Source: Comamonas resistens
GTDB lineage: Bacteria > Pseudomonadota > Gammaproteobacteria > Burkholderiales > Burkholderiaceae_C
Assembly (NCBI RefSeq): GCF_030064165.1
Contig: NZ_CP125947.1
Coordinates: forward strand, 2,852,001-2,916,000
Length of the DNA: 64,000 nucleotides
Direction: 5' to 3'
In this document: piece by piece, positions 26,533 through 34,765 of the stretch
How positions within the stretch are numbered: the stretch's first letter is position 1
Layout of the letters: every line of letters begins with the position of its first letter
The notes under the pieces: generated by a model
The model's input: the letters and a program-made list of their open reading frames with translations, nothing else
Database searches by the model: none
Told to the model about the DNA's origin: nothing
Position numbers and translations under genes: made by a program

Positions 26533-26958
26533 ATGCCCGCCAAGCCCCTCTCCCCCGAAACCCTGGTGCTGATCGACGCGTTGCGCGAGGCGCTAGGGCA
26601 TCGAAACGACGTAGAAGAACGCATGCTGTTCGGCAGCTACTGCTTCTTCGTGGACAGCAAGCTGTGCCTGGGCGTGAAGCACGGCGAACTGCTGGTGCGC
26701 CTGCCGCCCGAGCGGCATGCCGAATTCATGGAAATGCAGAACACCCGCGAACTGTCACCCGGCGGCGGCATGCAGGGCTACTTCTGGGTGGAGCCCAATG
26801 GCTTTGCCACACGCGAGCACTGGCAGTTCTGGCTTGACGAAGCACTGGCCTATAACCCGCGCGCCAAGGCATCGCCGCGGCGCAAGACAGCGGTAAAAAC
26901 CACACCCCAAACCACCACCGGCCGCAAGCGCCACAGCGTGTTCGACAGCGATCTGTAG
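26533..26958 (+). CDS. TfoX/Sxy N-terminal-domain protein
   Basis: 141 residues. The first ~100 carry the TfoX/Sxy N-terminal fold: ERMLFGSYCFFVDSKLCLGVKHGELLVRLP. The C-terminal third is a basic, Thr-rich tail (SPRRKTAVKTTPQTTTGRKRH). Full TfoX regulates competence, but single-domain relatives are mostly uncharacterised. It sits 6 bases after the acyl-CoA dehydrogenase stop, so it is co-transcribed with the valine genes without an obvious reason. Confidence 0.8.
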   Translation: MPAKPLSPETLVLIDALREALGHRNDVEERMLFGSYCFFVDSKLCLGVKHGELLVRLPPERHAEFMEMQNTRELSPGGGMQGYFWVEPNGFATREHWQFWLDEALAYNPRAKASPRRKTAVKTTPQTTTGRKRHSVFDSDL

Positions 26959-26969
26959 GAGACCCCACC

Positions 26970-27389
26970 ATGCCCATCCGCATCGTCCGACTCGGCACAC
27001 CGCGCACGTCCGGAGAAGGCCTGCGCATAGGCACGGTGCGCCGCCCACCGCGCGGCGTGCCCAAGGCCGAATTCGCCAGCCGCGATTTCTACGATGTGTG
27101 GTATCCCGAACTCTCGCCCGAACCCGAGACCATGCAGATCGCGCTGCAGTCGCACCACCAGCAGGACCAGGGCCAGACCGCCGAGGCCGACAAGCTGTGG
27201 AAGCAGTTCGACAAGCTGTTCCGCAGACAACTGGCCGAGGCGCCCGCCAGCCGCACGCTTGATGTGCTGGCCGCGCTGTCGCACCACGCCGCGTTCTCGA
27301 TGGGCTGCTATTGCGAGAACGAGGCGCGCTGCCACCGCAGCATTCTGCGCAGCCTGCTCCAGGACAAAGGGGCGGACATCGTTAGTTAA
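26970..27389 (+). CDS. DUF488 family protein
   Basis: 139 residues of the DUF488 family: IRIVRLGTPRTSGEGLRIGTVRRPPRGVP, SRDFYDVWYPELSPEP and a Cys-containing end SMGCYCENEARCHRSILRSLL that matches the family's C...E...CHR motif. The function is unknown; a nuclease or metal-binding role has been suggested for relatives. It starts 11 bases after the TfoX-like gene (GGAGACC ribosome site). Confidence 0.82.
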   Translation: MPIRIVRLGTPRTSGEGLRIGTVRRPPRGVPKAEFASRDFYDVWYPELSPEPETMQIALQSHHQQDQGQTAEADKLWKQFDKLFRRQLAEAPASRTLDVLAALSHHAAFSMGCYCENEARCHRSILRSLLQDKGADIVS

Positions 27390-27464
27390 CGAGAAACTCG
27401 CCTCAAACGCATTCATACAAAGCGCCAAAAGCTACATATTCAATAGCAAACAAAGGAGACAAAT

Positions 27465-28361
27465 ATGCAGATCGCTTTCATCGGCCTGGGCAATATGGGC
27501 GCCCCCATGGCCATCAACCTTGCCAAGGCCGGCCACAGTGTCAAGGCCTTTGACCTCAGCGCCGATGCGCTGGCCAAAGTCAAGGCCGAAGGCAGCCAGA
27601 CCGCAGCCAGCGCCCAGGACGCAGTGCAAGGCGCCGAGGTGGTGATTTCCATGCTGCCCGCCAGCCAGCATGTGGAAGGGCTGTATCTGGGTAGGGACGG
27701 CGCACCCGGTCTGCTGGCCAGCATTGCCAAAGGTGCACTCATCATCGACAGCTCCACCATTGCTGCAGCCACCAGCCAGAAGGTGGCGCAGGCGGCTGCT
27801 GCTGCGGGCCTGGGCTTTATCGATGCGCCGGTTTCGGGTGGCACGGGCGGCGCCATTGCAGGCACGCTGACCTTCATGGTGGGCGGCACCGACGCCGACC
27901 TGGAGCGCGCACGGCCGCTGCTCGAAAAAATGGGCAAGAACATCTTCCACGCCGGCGCCGTGGGCGCAGGCCAGACCGCCAAGATCTGCAACAACATGCT
28001 GCTGGGCATTCTGATGATAGGCACCAGCGAGGCCATCGCCCTGGGCGTGGCCAACGGGCTGGATCCCAAGGTCCTGTCCGAGATCATGCGCCGCAGCTCG
28101 GGTGGCAACTGGGCACTCGAGGTCTACAACCCCTACCCCGGCGTGCAGGAGGCCAGCGCCGCCACGCGCGGCTACACCGGCGGCTTTGGTACGGATCTGA
28201 TGCTCAAGGATCTGGGCCTGGCCCAGGAAAGCGCCATGTCCGTCAAGGCCAGCACGCCGCTGGGCGGCATGGCCCGCCAGATCTATGCTGCGCACAGCAT
28301 TGCGGGCCACGGCCCCGAGGATTTCTCCAGCGTCATCAAGATGCTGCAGAAAAAGGGCTGA
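27465..28361 (+). CDS. mmsB: 3-Hydroxyisobutyrate dehydrogenase
   Basis: 298 residues of the beta-hydroxyacid dehydrogenase family; it oxidises 3-hydroxyisobutyrate to methylmalonate semialdehyde, the substrate of MmsA. NAD-binding motif IAFIGLGNMGAPMAINLAKAG at the N terminus, substrate loop DAPVSGGTGGA (120-130), catalytic Lys173 in GQTAKICNN. The ribosome site AAGGAGAC is strong. Enoyl-CoA hydratase and 3-hydroxyisobutyryl-CoA hydrolase, the two steps between the acyl-CoA dehydrogenase and MmsB, are not in this window. Confidence 0.95.
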   Translation: MQIAFIGLGNMGAPMAINLAKAGHSVKAFDLSADALAKVKAEGSQTAASAQDAVQGAEVVISMLPASQHVEGLYLGRDGAPGLLASIAKGALIIDSSTIAAATSQKVAQAAAAAGLGFIDAPVSGGTGGAIAGTLTFMVGGTDADLERARPLLEKMGKNIFHAGAVGAGQTAKICNNMLLGILMIGTSEAIALGVANGLDPKVLSEIMRRSSGGNWALEVYNPYPGVQEASAATRGYTGGFGTDLMLKDLGLAQESAMSVKASTPLGGMARQIYAAHSIAGHGPEDFSSVIKMLQKKG

Positions 28362-28365
28362 AGCC

Positions 28366-28704
28366 ATGGCCCTGCACCATGCCCAACCCGGTGTTCCTGT
28401 CCCGGTGCAGCCCTTTGGTGCTTCGCTGCAGGGTCAGAAAACCAGCGCGCTTTTCAAGTCGGAAACCCTGGAGGTGATTCGCCTGGTGCTGATGGCGGGC
28501 AAGCGCCTGCCTGTGCACCAGGTTCCCGGCGAGATGACGCTTCAGTGCCTGGAAGGCCAGCTCACCCTCAGCCAGAACGGGAACCACCAGACACTGAGTG
28601 CGGGACAGCTGCTGTTTCTGCCAGCCCAGACTCCGCATGAGGTCGAGGCCGTGCAGGACTCGTCGGCCCTGATCACCATCGTGTTGCAAGGCCACGACCG
28701 TTAG
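28366..28704 (+). CDS. Small single-domain cupin, paralogue of the 32.06-kb gene
   Basis: 112 residues. The cupin barrel is visible in SALFKSETLEVIRLVLMAGKRLPVHQVPGEMTLQCLEGQLTL followed by LSAGQLLFLPAQTPHEVEAVQDSSALITIVL. The His residues VH..P and PHEVEAV are the likely metal or ligand side. It starts 4 bases after mmsB, so it is the last gene of that unit. It is clearly related to the cupin at 32057-32392 (LFK.E.LEVIR.VL..G..LP.H.VPG...L.CLEG.L). The ligand is unknown. Confidence 0.8.
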   Translation: MALHHAQPGVPVPVQPFGASLQGQKTSALFKSETLEVIRLVLMAGKRLPVHQVPGEMTLQCLEGQLTLSQNGNHQTLSAGQLLFLPAQTPHEVEAVQDSSALITIVLQGHDR

Positions 28705-28747
28705 CCGCCCAGACACATCACTTCGTTAGTGCCGATTTTCGGACTTT

Positions 28748-28793
28748 TATGCTTCCAGCCCTTGTCCATCAAGCGCTGGAAGCTATTTTTTTT
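28748..28793. repeat. Intergenic palindromic element, good copy with T run
   Basis: GCTTCCAGC (28751-28759) / GCTGGAAGC (28775-28783), with CCTTGTCCATCAAGC between them and a T-rich end (ATTTTTTTT). It can serve as terminator of the mmsA-cupin unit and is the clearest copy of the family. Confidence 0.8.
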
Positions 28794-28925
28794 GAGGACA
28801 TCAACGCCGCCTATCTTCTGGCCTACATCCGCAAGCCGGCATCTGCAGCGTGGCACAAACCGCGGACCTGCGTTTAAGATGCCCCCAGAGGACATGACAG
28901 TTACGTTGCTCTCAAGGAGTTATCC

Positions 28926-30017
28926 ATGATGAAGCTGACTGGACAAAGCATTCTCATCCTCGGCGCAGGCAAGATAGGCTCCACCATCGCCGACATGCTG
29001 GCCGAGCTGCATTCCGCCACCGTCACGCTGGCCGATATGCAGCCCCCCTCCGCCGGTGGCGATCCCCAGATCCGCACGGTACAGCTGGACATACAGGACG
29101 ATGCAGCACTGGCCGGCGTTCTGCAGCAGCACTCTCTGGTCATCAACGCCCTGCCGTTTTTCTGCGCCGCACGCGTGGCCCAGGCCGCAGCACAGCATGG
29201 CGTGCACTATTTCGACCTGACCGAAGACGTGGCCGCCATGCGTGCCATTCAGTCCATGGCGCCGCAGGCGCGCTCGGTGCTGATGCCGCAGTGCGGGCTG
29301 GCACCGGGGCTGATCAGCATTCTGGGCAGCCATCTGGCCCAGCAGTTTGACGAGCCTTTCGACCTGCAGCTGCGCGTGGGCGCACTCTCACGCCACGCCA
29401 CGAATGCATTGCGCTACCACTTCACCTGGAGCGTGGATGGCGTCATCAACGAATACTGCAAGCCCTGCAACACCATCGCCAACGGCCAGCCTGTCCTGGT
29501 ACCGCCGCTAGAAGGCATGGAAACACTGGTTCTGGACGGCGAGACCTTCGAGGCGTTCAACACTTCGGGAGGCCTGGGCACGCTGTGCGAGACGCTGCAG
29601 GGTCGCGTGCGCAATCTGAACTACAAGACCATACGCCACCCCGGCCACCGTGACGCCATGCATCTGCTGCTGCACGGCCTGCGCCTGATCGAGCGGCGTG
29701 ATCTGCTGCGTCAGGTACTCGAAGGTGCCATACCCCACAGCCGCGACGATATGGTGGTGATTGCAGCCATGGCCAGCGGCATGCACGGCGGCAGGCTGGA
29801 ACAGATCACGCGCACGGCCCGCATCTTCGGCGCACCGCTGCGCGGCAAGCAGCGCACAGCCATAGAGCTGATCACCGCCGCCGGCATGCTTGGCGCTGTG
29901 GAGCTGTTTGCCACGGGCCAGTTGCCGCAGCAAGGCTTTGTACGTCAGGAGCAATGCACGCTGACGGCCTTGCTGGGTACCTGCGTAGGCTCCTATTTCC
30001 AAAGCCTGGCGAGCTGA
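28926..30017 (+). CDS. Saccharopine-dehydrogenase-family enzyme, probably L-lysine 6-dehydrogenase
   Basis: 363 residues. An N-terminal Rossmann fold (SILILGAGKIGSTIADMLAEL, then VINALPFF) is followed by LMPQCGLAPGLISILG and a saccharopine-dehydrogenase C-terminal domain. Length and domain make-up match lysine 6-dehydrogenase / single-domain saccharopine reductases. It is followed 32 bases later by an ALDH7 gene whose relatives oxidise alpha-aminoadipate semialdehyde, the product of lysine 6-dehydrogenase. Lysine catabolism to 2-aminoadipate is therefore the best reading; saccharopine dehydrogenase proper is the alternative. Ribosome site AAGGAG. Confidence 0.8.
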   Translation: MMKLTGQSILILGAGKIGSTIADMLAELHSATVTLADMQPPSAGGDPQIRTVQLDIQDDAALAGVLQQHSLVINALPFFCAARVAQAAAQHGVHYFDLTEDVAAMRAIQSMAPQARSVLMPQCGLAPGLISILGSHLAQQFDEPFDLQLRVGALSRHATNALRYHFTWSVDGVINEYCKPCNTIANGQPVLVPPLEGMETLVLDGETFEAFNTSGGLGTLCETLQGRVRNLNYKTIRHPGHRDAMHLLLHGLRLIERRDLLRQVLEGAIPHSRDDMVVIAAMASGMHGGRLEQITRTARIFGAPLRGKQRTAIELITAAGMLGAVELFATGQLPQQGFVRQEQCTLTALLGTCVGSYFQSLAS

Positions 30018-30049
30018 ACTCCCGCGCTTGACCCGCACCACGACCACTC

Positions 30050-31588
30050 ATGCCCATGACCGACACTCTTTCCACCCAGTTTCAGGCCGCACTGACACGC
30101 TGCGGCATCGATTTGCAGGCCCTTCAAGGCACGGATATCACCGTGCGCTCGCCTATCGACGGCTCGCAACTGGCGCAACTGGCCGCCCTGCCTGCGGCCC
30201 AGATGCCCGAGCTCATGGAGCGCGCCACGCAGGCTTTCAAGCAATGGCGGCTGGTGCCGGCACCGCTGCGCGGCGAGCTGGTGCGCCTCTGGGGCGAGGA
30301 GCTGCGCCGCACCAAGGCAGATATCGGCCATATCGTCTCGTGCGAGGTCGGCAAGATCGTGCAGGAAGGCCTGGGAGAGGTACAGGAAGCCGTGGACATC
30401 TGCGAATTTGCGCTGGGCCTGTCGCGCCAGCTCTATGGCAAGACCATGGTGTCCGAGCGCCCCGGCCACCGCATCATGGAACAGTACCATCCACTGGGTC
30501 TCGTAGCCGTCATCACGGCCTTCAACTTTCCCAGCGCCGTGTTTGCCTGGAATGCGGCGATTGCACTGGTTTGCGGCAACCCCGTGATCTTCAAGCCCTC
30601 GGAGAAAGCACCGCTGTCGGGCCTTGCCACCTTCAAGGCGCTGGAGCGCGCCATCGCTCGATTCACGGCTCAGCTCGGCAAACAGGCACCGGCGGGCCTG
30701 GCCCAGATTGTTCTGGGCCGCAGCGATGTGGCCGAAGCCTTGGTGGACAGCCCGCAGATCGCCCTGGTATCCGCCACCGGCTCCAGCCGCATGGGCCGTA
30801 CCGTGGGGCCCAAGGTGGCTGCGCGCTTTGGCAAACGCATTCTGGAGCTGGGCGGCAACAATGCCATGGTGGTCACGCCGGCGGCCGATCTGGACATGGC
30901 CGTGCGCGCCATTGTGTTCAGTGCCGTGGGCACGGCCGGCCAGCGCTGCACCACACTGCGTCGGCTGATCGTGCATCGCGAGGTCAAGCAAGCCTTGCTG
31001 GACAAGCTGCTGCCCACCTATCGCAGCCTGCCCATAGGCAACCCCTTGCAGTCAGGCACGCTGGTGGGCCCGCTGATCGACAAAGCGTCATTCGATGCCA
31101 TGCAAAACTCGCTGGCGCAAGCTCTGCAGGATGGCGGCCAACTGCTGACCGGCGGCCAGCGCCAGCTGCAGCAAGAGTTTCCCAAAGGCTTTTATGTGAC
31201 GCCGGCCATCGTGGACATGCCTGCGCAGACCGCTATCGTTCGGCACGAAACCTTTGCGCCCCTGCTCTATATGCTGACCTATGAGGAACTGGAGCAGGCC
31301 ATTGCGCTCAACAACGATGTGCCCCAGGGCCTGTCGTCCTGCATCTTCTCCAATGATCTGCGCGAGGTGGAGGCCTTTCTCGGGGCCGCCGGATCGGACT
31401 GCGGCATGGCCAATGTGAACATCGGCCCCAGTGGCGCAGAGATAGGCGGAGCCTTTGGCGGCGAGAAGGAAACCGGCGGCGATCGAGAAAGCGGCTCGGA
31501 TGCCTGGAAGCAATATATGCGCCGCACAACCAATACCATCAACTTCTCGCGCGAGCTGCCACTGGCCCAGGGCATTCAATTCGGCTAG
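30050..31588 (+). CDS. ALDH7-family aldehyde dehydrogenase, probable alpha-aminoadipate semialdehyde dehydrogenase
   Basis: 512 residues of the antiquitin (ALDH7) family: VAVITAFNFPSAVFAWNAAIAL, Glu267 in RILELGGNNAM, catalytic Cys300 in TAGQRCTTLRRL, and the C-terminal MANVNIGPSGAEIGGAFGG. ALDH7 members oxidise alpha-aminoadipate semialdehyde (piperideine-6-carboxylate) to 2-aminoadipate. Pairing with the lysine-dehydrogenase-like gene supports this substrate. ATG 30056 is an alternative start two codons in. Confidence 0.9.
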   Translation: MPMTDTLSTQFQAALTRCGIDLQALQGTDITVRSPIDGSQLAQLAALPAAQMPELMERATQAFKQWRLVPAPLRGELVRLWGEELRRTKADIGHIVSCEVGKIVQEGLGEVQEAVDICEFALGLSRQLYGKTMVSERPGHRIMEQYHPLGLVAVITAFNFPSAVFAWNAAIALVCGNPVIFKPSEKAPLSGLATFKALERAIARFTAQLGKQAPAGLAQIVLGRSDVAEALVDSPQIALVSATGSSRMGRTVGPKVAARFGKRILELGGNNAMVVTPAADLDMAVRAIVFSAVGTAGQRCTTLRRLIVHREVKQALLDKLLPTYRSLPIGNPLQSGTLVGPLIDKASFDAMQNSLAQALQDGGQLLTGGQRQLQQEFPKGFYVTPAIVDMPAQTAIVRHETFAPLLYMLTYEELEQAIALNNDVPQGLSSCIFSNDLREVEAFLGAAGSDCGMANVNIGPSGAEIGGAFGGEKETGGDRESGSDAWKQYMRRTTNTINFSRELPLAQGIQFG

Positions 31589-31656
31589 AGGCTAGATCCA
31601 GCCAAGCCTTTGCCCCTCAGCGAGAAAACGGATGCGCGTGCCAAGGCATGGGGATA

Positions 31657-31935
31657 ATGAACAGGTTCCGCAGCAATCCGCATTCTGACTGCATGTTTCT
31701 GACCTCGATACTTCTGTCCCTATTGTCTCTGCCGCTGCTGTGGCTGGTGCTGCCCATTTTTGTCATGCCACCTCTGGCGTTCTAGCTGGGCTGGATCGGC
31801 TTCAAACGCGCAGTGCTGCAAGCCCCGGAACCCGTCGGAACCTTCATGACGGTGCTATATGCCCTGCCCATGGCGCTGGCTATCGCCGTGCTGGTGACAG
31901 AACTGTGGATCATGAATACGGGCTACAAAGCCTGA
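31657..31935 (+). pseudogene. Small two-helix membrane protein interrupted by an in-frame TAG
   Basis: A 92-codon frame from ATG 31657 to TGA 31933 is broken only by TAG at codon 43 (31783-31785). The first half reads MFLTSILLSLLSLPLLWLVL with PIFVMPPLAF before the stop. The second half reads LGWIGFKRAVLQAPEP, then VGTFMTVLYALPMALAIAV and LVTELWIMNTGYKA. Both halves form hydrophobic helices in the same frame, which suggests a formerly intact small inner-membrane protein. Possible causes are a recent nonsense mutation, amber readthrough or a sequencing error. The family is not recognised. Confidence 0.6.
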
Positions 31936-32056
31936 GAAATCACCGAAAAACCGATCCGGAATCTCGCCATTTTCCGCACTGTCATCCAGCAGCGATTGAT
32001 GCCAGCGCCCAAGCGCGTGACAATGGCTTGTTGTCGCTTGTGCAAGAGGTGTCGTC

Positions 32057-32392
32057 ATGGACCATATTCTCTCCATGCCTGCTCAACCGCTGGATGTCGC
32101 GCCGTTTGGCGCCAGGCTCACGAGCGCGCGCTCTGCGGTACTGTTCAAGGCCGAAGATTTGGAGGTTATACGCGTGGTGCTTCGCAAGGGTCAGTCCCTG
32201 CCACCGCATCGCGTACCTGGCAGCGTCAGCCTGCACTGCCTGGAAGGCAGGCTTGAGGTGATGCTGGGCCAGAGCATTTATGAACTCCAGCGCGACCAGC
32301 TTATCCATCTGCCCCCGGGTCTGCCCCACGCGGTGCGAGCGCTGGACGATTCGTCCGCCATCGCCACCATCGTGCTGTGCAGCAGCGAGTGA
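32057..32392 (+). CDS. Small single-domain cupin, paralogue of the 28.37-kb gene
   Basis: 111 residues: SAVLFKAEDLEVIRVVLRKGQSLPPHRVPGSVSLHCLEGRLEV, then LQRDQLIHLPPGLPHAVRALDDSSAIATIVL. The alignment with the cupin at 28366-28704 is obvious over the full length, with the His pairs (PPH.VPG and PHAVRA) conserved. It stands alone on this strand, just after the amber-interrupted gene. Function unknown. Confidence 0.8.
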   Translation: MDHILSMPAQPLDVAPFGARLTSARSAVLFKAEDLEVIRVVLRKGQSLPPHRVPGSVSLHCLEGRLEVMLGQSIYELQRDQLIHLPPGLPHAVRALDDSSAIATIVLCSSE

Positions 32393-32406
32393 GCCGCTGA
32401 GCGAAA

Positions 32407-33171
32407 TCAGCGAACCGGCAGAAACTGCATGAATGGCCCGGCCAGCAGCCCCTGGCCGTAGCCGATCACCGCCCGGCGATAGCGCTCCGTGGTGTAGCTT
32501 GCGATCAGGTCTAGCCGGCCGATGATCTTGCCCATCTCACGCTCGAAACTCAGGTTTCGGCCGTCGTCTCCCAGCTGGTTGGAGAGCAGCAGGGGCTTGC
32601 CGTCCTGTGCACGGCGTGAATTGAGGATCCAGTTGGCAATCTCCAGATTGCGCGCTGCGTTGAAGACATGCTGCGGATCCAGCCCGTCAACCAAGGTGAA
32701 CGAGGTACGGCCGCCGTGCGAGGTAATCATCATGTCGGCCGCCGCATAGATGAAAGCCGCGACGCGGTCGCCCTCAAAGTCGGGCTGCAGCGCCAGCGAC
32801 AGGGCTGCGACATCGCGCTTATCCTGCAGCTCATGCCAGGGCTGACGCTCCATGACGGCAATACGCACATAGGCAATGGCCGCCTCGCGGCTCTCGGCAG
32901 TCTTTCGCCATTGGGCAGGATTGCGGCGGTACAGCTTGTCCATGATGATAAACAGGCTGTCCAGGTTTTCCTTCATGGCGATGGTCGCCATGCGATTGCT
33001 GTCCGACTGCACCAACTCACTGCCGCGAAAGCTCTCCCCTTCGACCTTGCCATGGTTGGTCGGCACGCTGGAGCAGCCTGCCAGCAGCAGCAGGCACGGC
33101 AAAGCCAGTGCCGGCCTGAATGGCGAGCCTATCAATGCGGTCTCATGGCAATGGGCATGGGCTGCAGTCAT
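32407..33171 (-). CDS. Uncharacterised lipoprotein
   Basis: 254 residues with a lipobox (LPCLLLLAGC, Cys33), so probably membrane-anchored by lipid. The mature part is mostly helical: SNRMATIAMKENLDSLFIIMDKLYRRNPAQWRKTAESREAA, then GDRVAAFIYAAADMMITSHGGRTSFTLVDGLDPQHVFNAARNLEIA and KIIGRLDLIASYTTERYRR. I do not recognise a named family. It converges with the cupin gene (14 bases between stops) and has no operon partner. Confidence 0.75.
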   Translation of the reverse strand: MTAAHAHCHETALIGSPFRPALALPCLLLLAGCSSVPTNHGKVEGESFRGSELVQSDSNRMATIAMKENLDSLFIIMDKLYRRNPAQWRKTAESREAAIAYVRIAVMERQPWHELQDKRDVAALSLALQPDFEGDRVAAFIYAAADMMITSHGGRTSFTLVDGLDPQHVFNAARNLEIANWILNSRRAQDGKPLLLSNQLGDDGRNLSFEREMGKIIGRLDLIASYTTERYRRAVIGYGQGLLAGPFMQFLPVR

Positions 33172-33268
33172 GCAGCAAACATAGCAGCAGAAATGGCGCA
33201 GTTGCTGGGTTTTGCGCTACTGCTTTGTTATCAATCGTGAATCCAGCACCCAAGCCCAGGCGATGCGA

Positions 33269-34765
33269 CTATCGACGCAGCTGGCCCAATATCTGCTCCA
33301 GCAACTTCCAGGGTGCGATATGGTCGGCCATGGCCACCGGCACACGCAGCATGCTGCTGGTGGCTTGCCTGGGGGAAAACAGCACACCAGGTGCCAGCAG
33401 CAACTGGCTGGCTGCCGCCTGCCGGGCCAGCACCTCGGTATCCACGCCGCAGTCCACCCAGGCAAAAGTTCCAGCCACCGGCTCATGCTCGGCATGGCAG
33501 CCCAGCGCCTCAAGCTTGCGCAGACAGCGGTTGCGCGCACGGTCCACGCGCTCGCGCAGACGGTCCACATGCTTGCGAAAAGAGCCATCGGCCAGGATAT
33601 GGTGCACCACCTGCTCCGCAGGCAAGGACGATGTCAGCCCTGCCAGCAGCTTCATGTCGGTAAGTCGGTGCACATACTCGGGCTTTGCCGCCAGGTAACC
33701 GACTCGCAGCCCGCCGGACAGGGTCTTGGAATAGCCGCCCACCAGAATGACGCGTTGCAGCCTGTCCATGGCCGCCAGCCGCAAGGGCATGGCGCCCAGA
33801 AAATCGGCATAGGTGTCATCCTCGACCAGCAGAAAGTCATGCCGCTCGGCAATGCGCAGCACCTCGTGAGCCACGCCCGCCGACAGGCTCAGCCCCGTAG
33901 GGTTGTGCACCGCCGTGTTGAGAATGAAAAGCCTGGGCTTGTGCGCCTGGGCCAATGATTCCAGCGCCACGACATCGGGGCCGCCGGGCAGGCGCGGCAC
34001 ACCGACCACATTGACCCCCATGTACTTCAGCCGTCCGAAGATCAAAAACCAGGCCGGGTCTTCGACCAGCACGGTATCGCCAGGCTTGAGAAAACAGCGC
34101 ACGATCAGATCCAGACCCTGGGTCACGCCGCCCACGGTCATCAGATTGGCTTCGGGGTGCGCCGGCACTTCCTGCGCCTGCAGGTTGGATGCGATCTGCT
34201 GACGCAGCGGCAAAAAACCCTGAGGATGGCCATAGCTGAGAAAGCCCAGCTCCGCACGTGCCCCCTGGCGGCTGATGGCACGCATGGCGCCGGTGATCAG
34301 GCCCTGGTCCATCCAGCTGGGCGGCAGACAGCCCGCACCGCCCGTGTTTTCGCCATCATCACGAAAAATGCCGCGCAGCAGATAGGCGGTATCGAACTCC
34401 ACGACTTCTGCCGGGGCCACGGCCACCGCGGCAGGCTCCATGACGCGGCGCTGTGCCGCCACATAAAAACCGCTGCCGCGGCGCGACTGCAGCAGCCCCT
34501 GGGCTGCCAGCTTGTCATAGGCCTGCACCACCGTATCGCGGCTGACGCCAGCGCTCTGTGCCAGTGCCCGCACCGAGGGCAGACGCATGCCCACCCGCAG
34601 ACCGTGATTGCGGATCAAGCCTGCGAAATGCTCGACCAGTTGCTCGACCAAAGCGGTGCCGCTGGAGCGCATGGGCTGCCAGCCCATGGAGGCGGCAGCC
34701 GAATGTGCCGTGGGCTGCACAGGGGCCGCCAGAAGGGGCTCCGCCACTGCGGTGTCAAATTGCAT
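33269..34765 (-). CDS. MocR-type regulator (GntR helix-turn-helix fused to aminotransferase-like domain)
   Basis: 498 residues. The GntR winged helix lies near residues 35-100 (HFAGLIRNHGLRVGMRLPSVRALAQSAGVSRDTVVQAYDKLAAQGLL). A fold-type-I PLP domain follows, with LSYGHPQGFLPLRQQIA, FILNTAVHNPTGLSL, the Asp region LLVEDDTYADF and the PLP-lysine motif GGYSKTLSGGLRVGY. MocR proteins use PLP or an amino acid-PLP adduct as signal. It is divergent from a LysE-type exporter and probably activates it. Start 34765 was chosen by domain position; the frame is open to 35047 through the intergenic region and the exporter. Confidence 0.92.
   Translation of the reverse strand: MQFDTAVAEPLLAAPVQPTAHSAAASMGWQPMRSSGTALVEQLVEHFAGLIRNHGLRVGMRLPSVRALAQSAGVSRDTVVQAYDKLAAQGLLQSRRGSGFYVAAQRRVMEPAAVAVAPAEVVEFDTAYLLRGIFRDDGENTGGAGCLPPSWMDQGLITGAMRAISRQGARAELGFLSYGHPQGFLPLRQQIASNLQAQEVPAHPEANLMTVGGVTQGLDLIVRCFLKPGDTVLVEDPAWFLIFGRLKYMGVNVVGVPRLPGGPDVVALESLAQAHKPRLFILNTAVHNPTGLSLSAGVAHEVLRIAERHDFLLVEDDTYADFLGAMPLRLAAMDRLQRVILVGGYSKTLSGGLRVGYLAAKPEYVHRLTDMKLLAGLTSSLPAEQVVHHILADGSFRKHVDRLRERVDRARNRCLRKLEALGCHAEHEPVAGTFAWVDCGVDTEVLARQAAASQLLLAPGVLFSPRQATSSMLRVPVAMADHIAPWKLLEQILGQLRR

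Noticed and set aside
30028-31284. 418-codon frame overlapping the ALDH7 gene in another phase
   Set aside because: Low-complexity Arg/Gly/Pro translation; the overlapping frame has the complete ALDH with catalytic residues.
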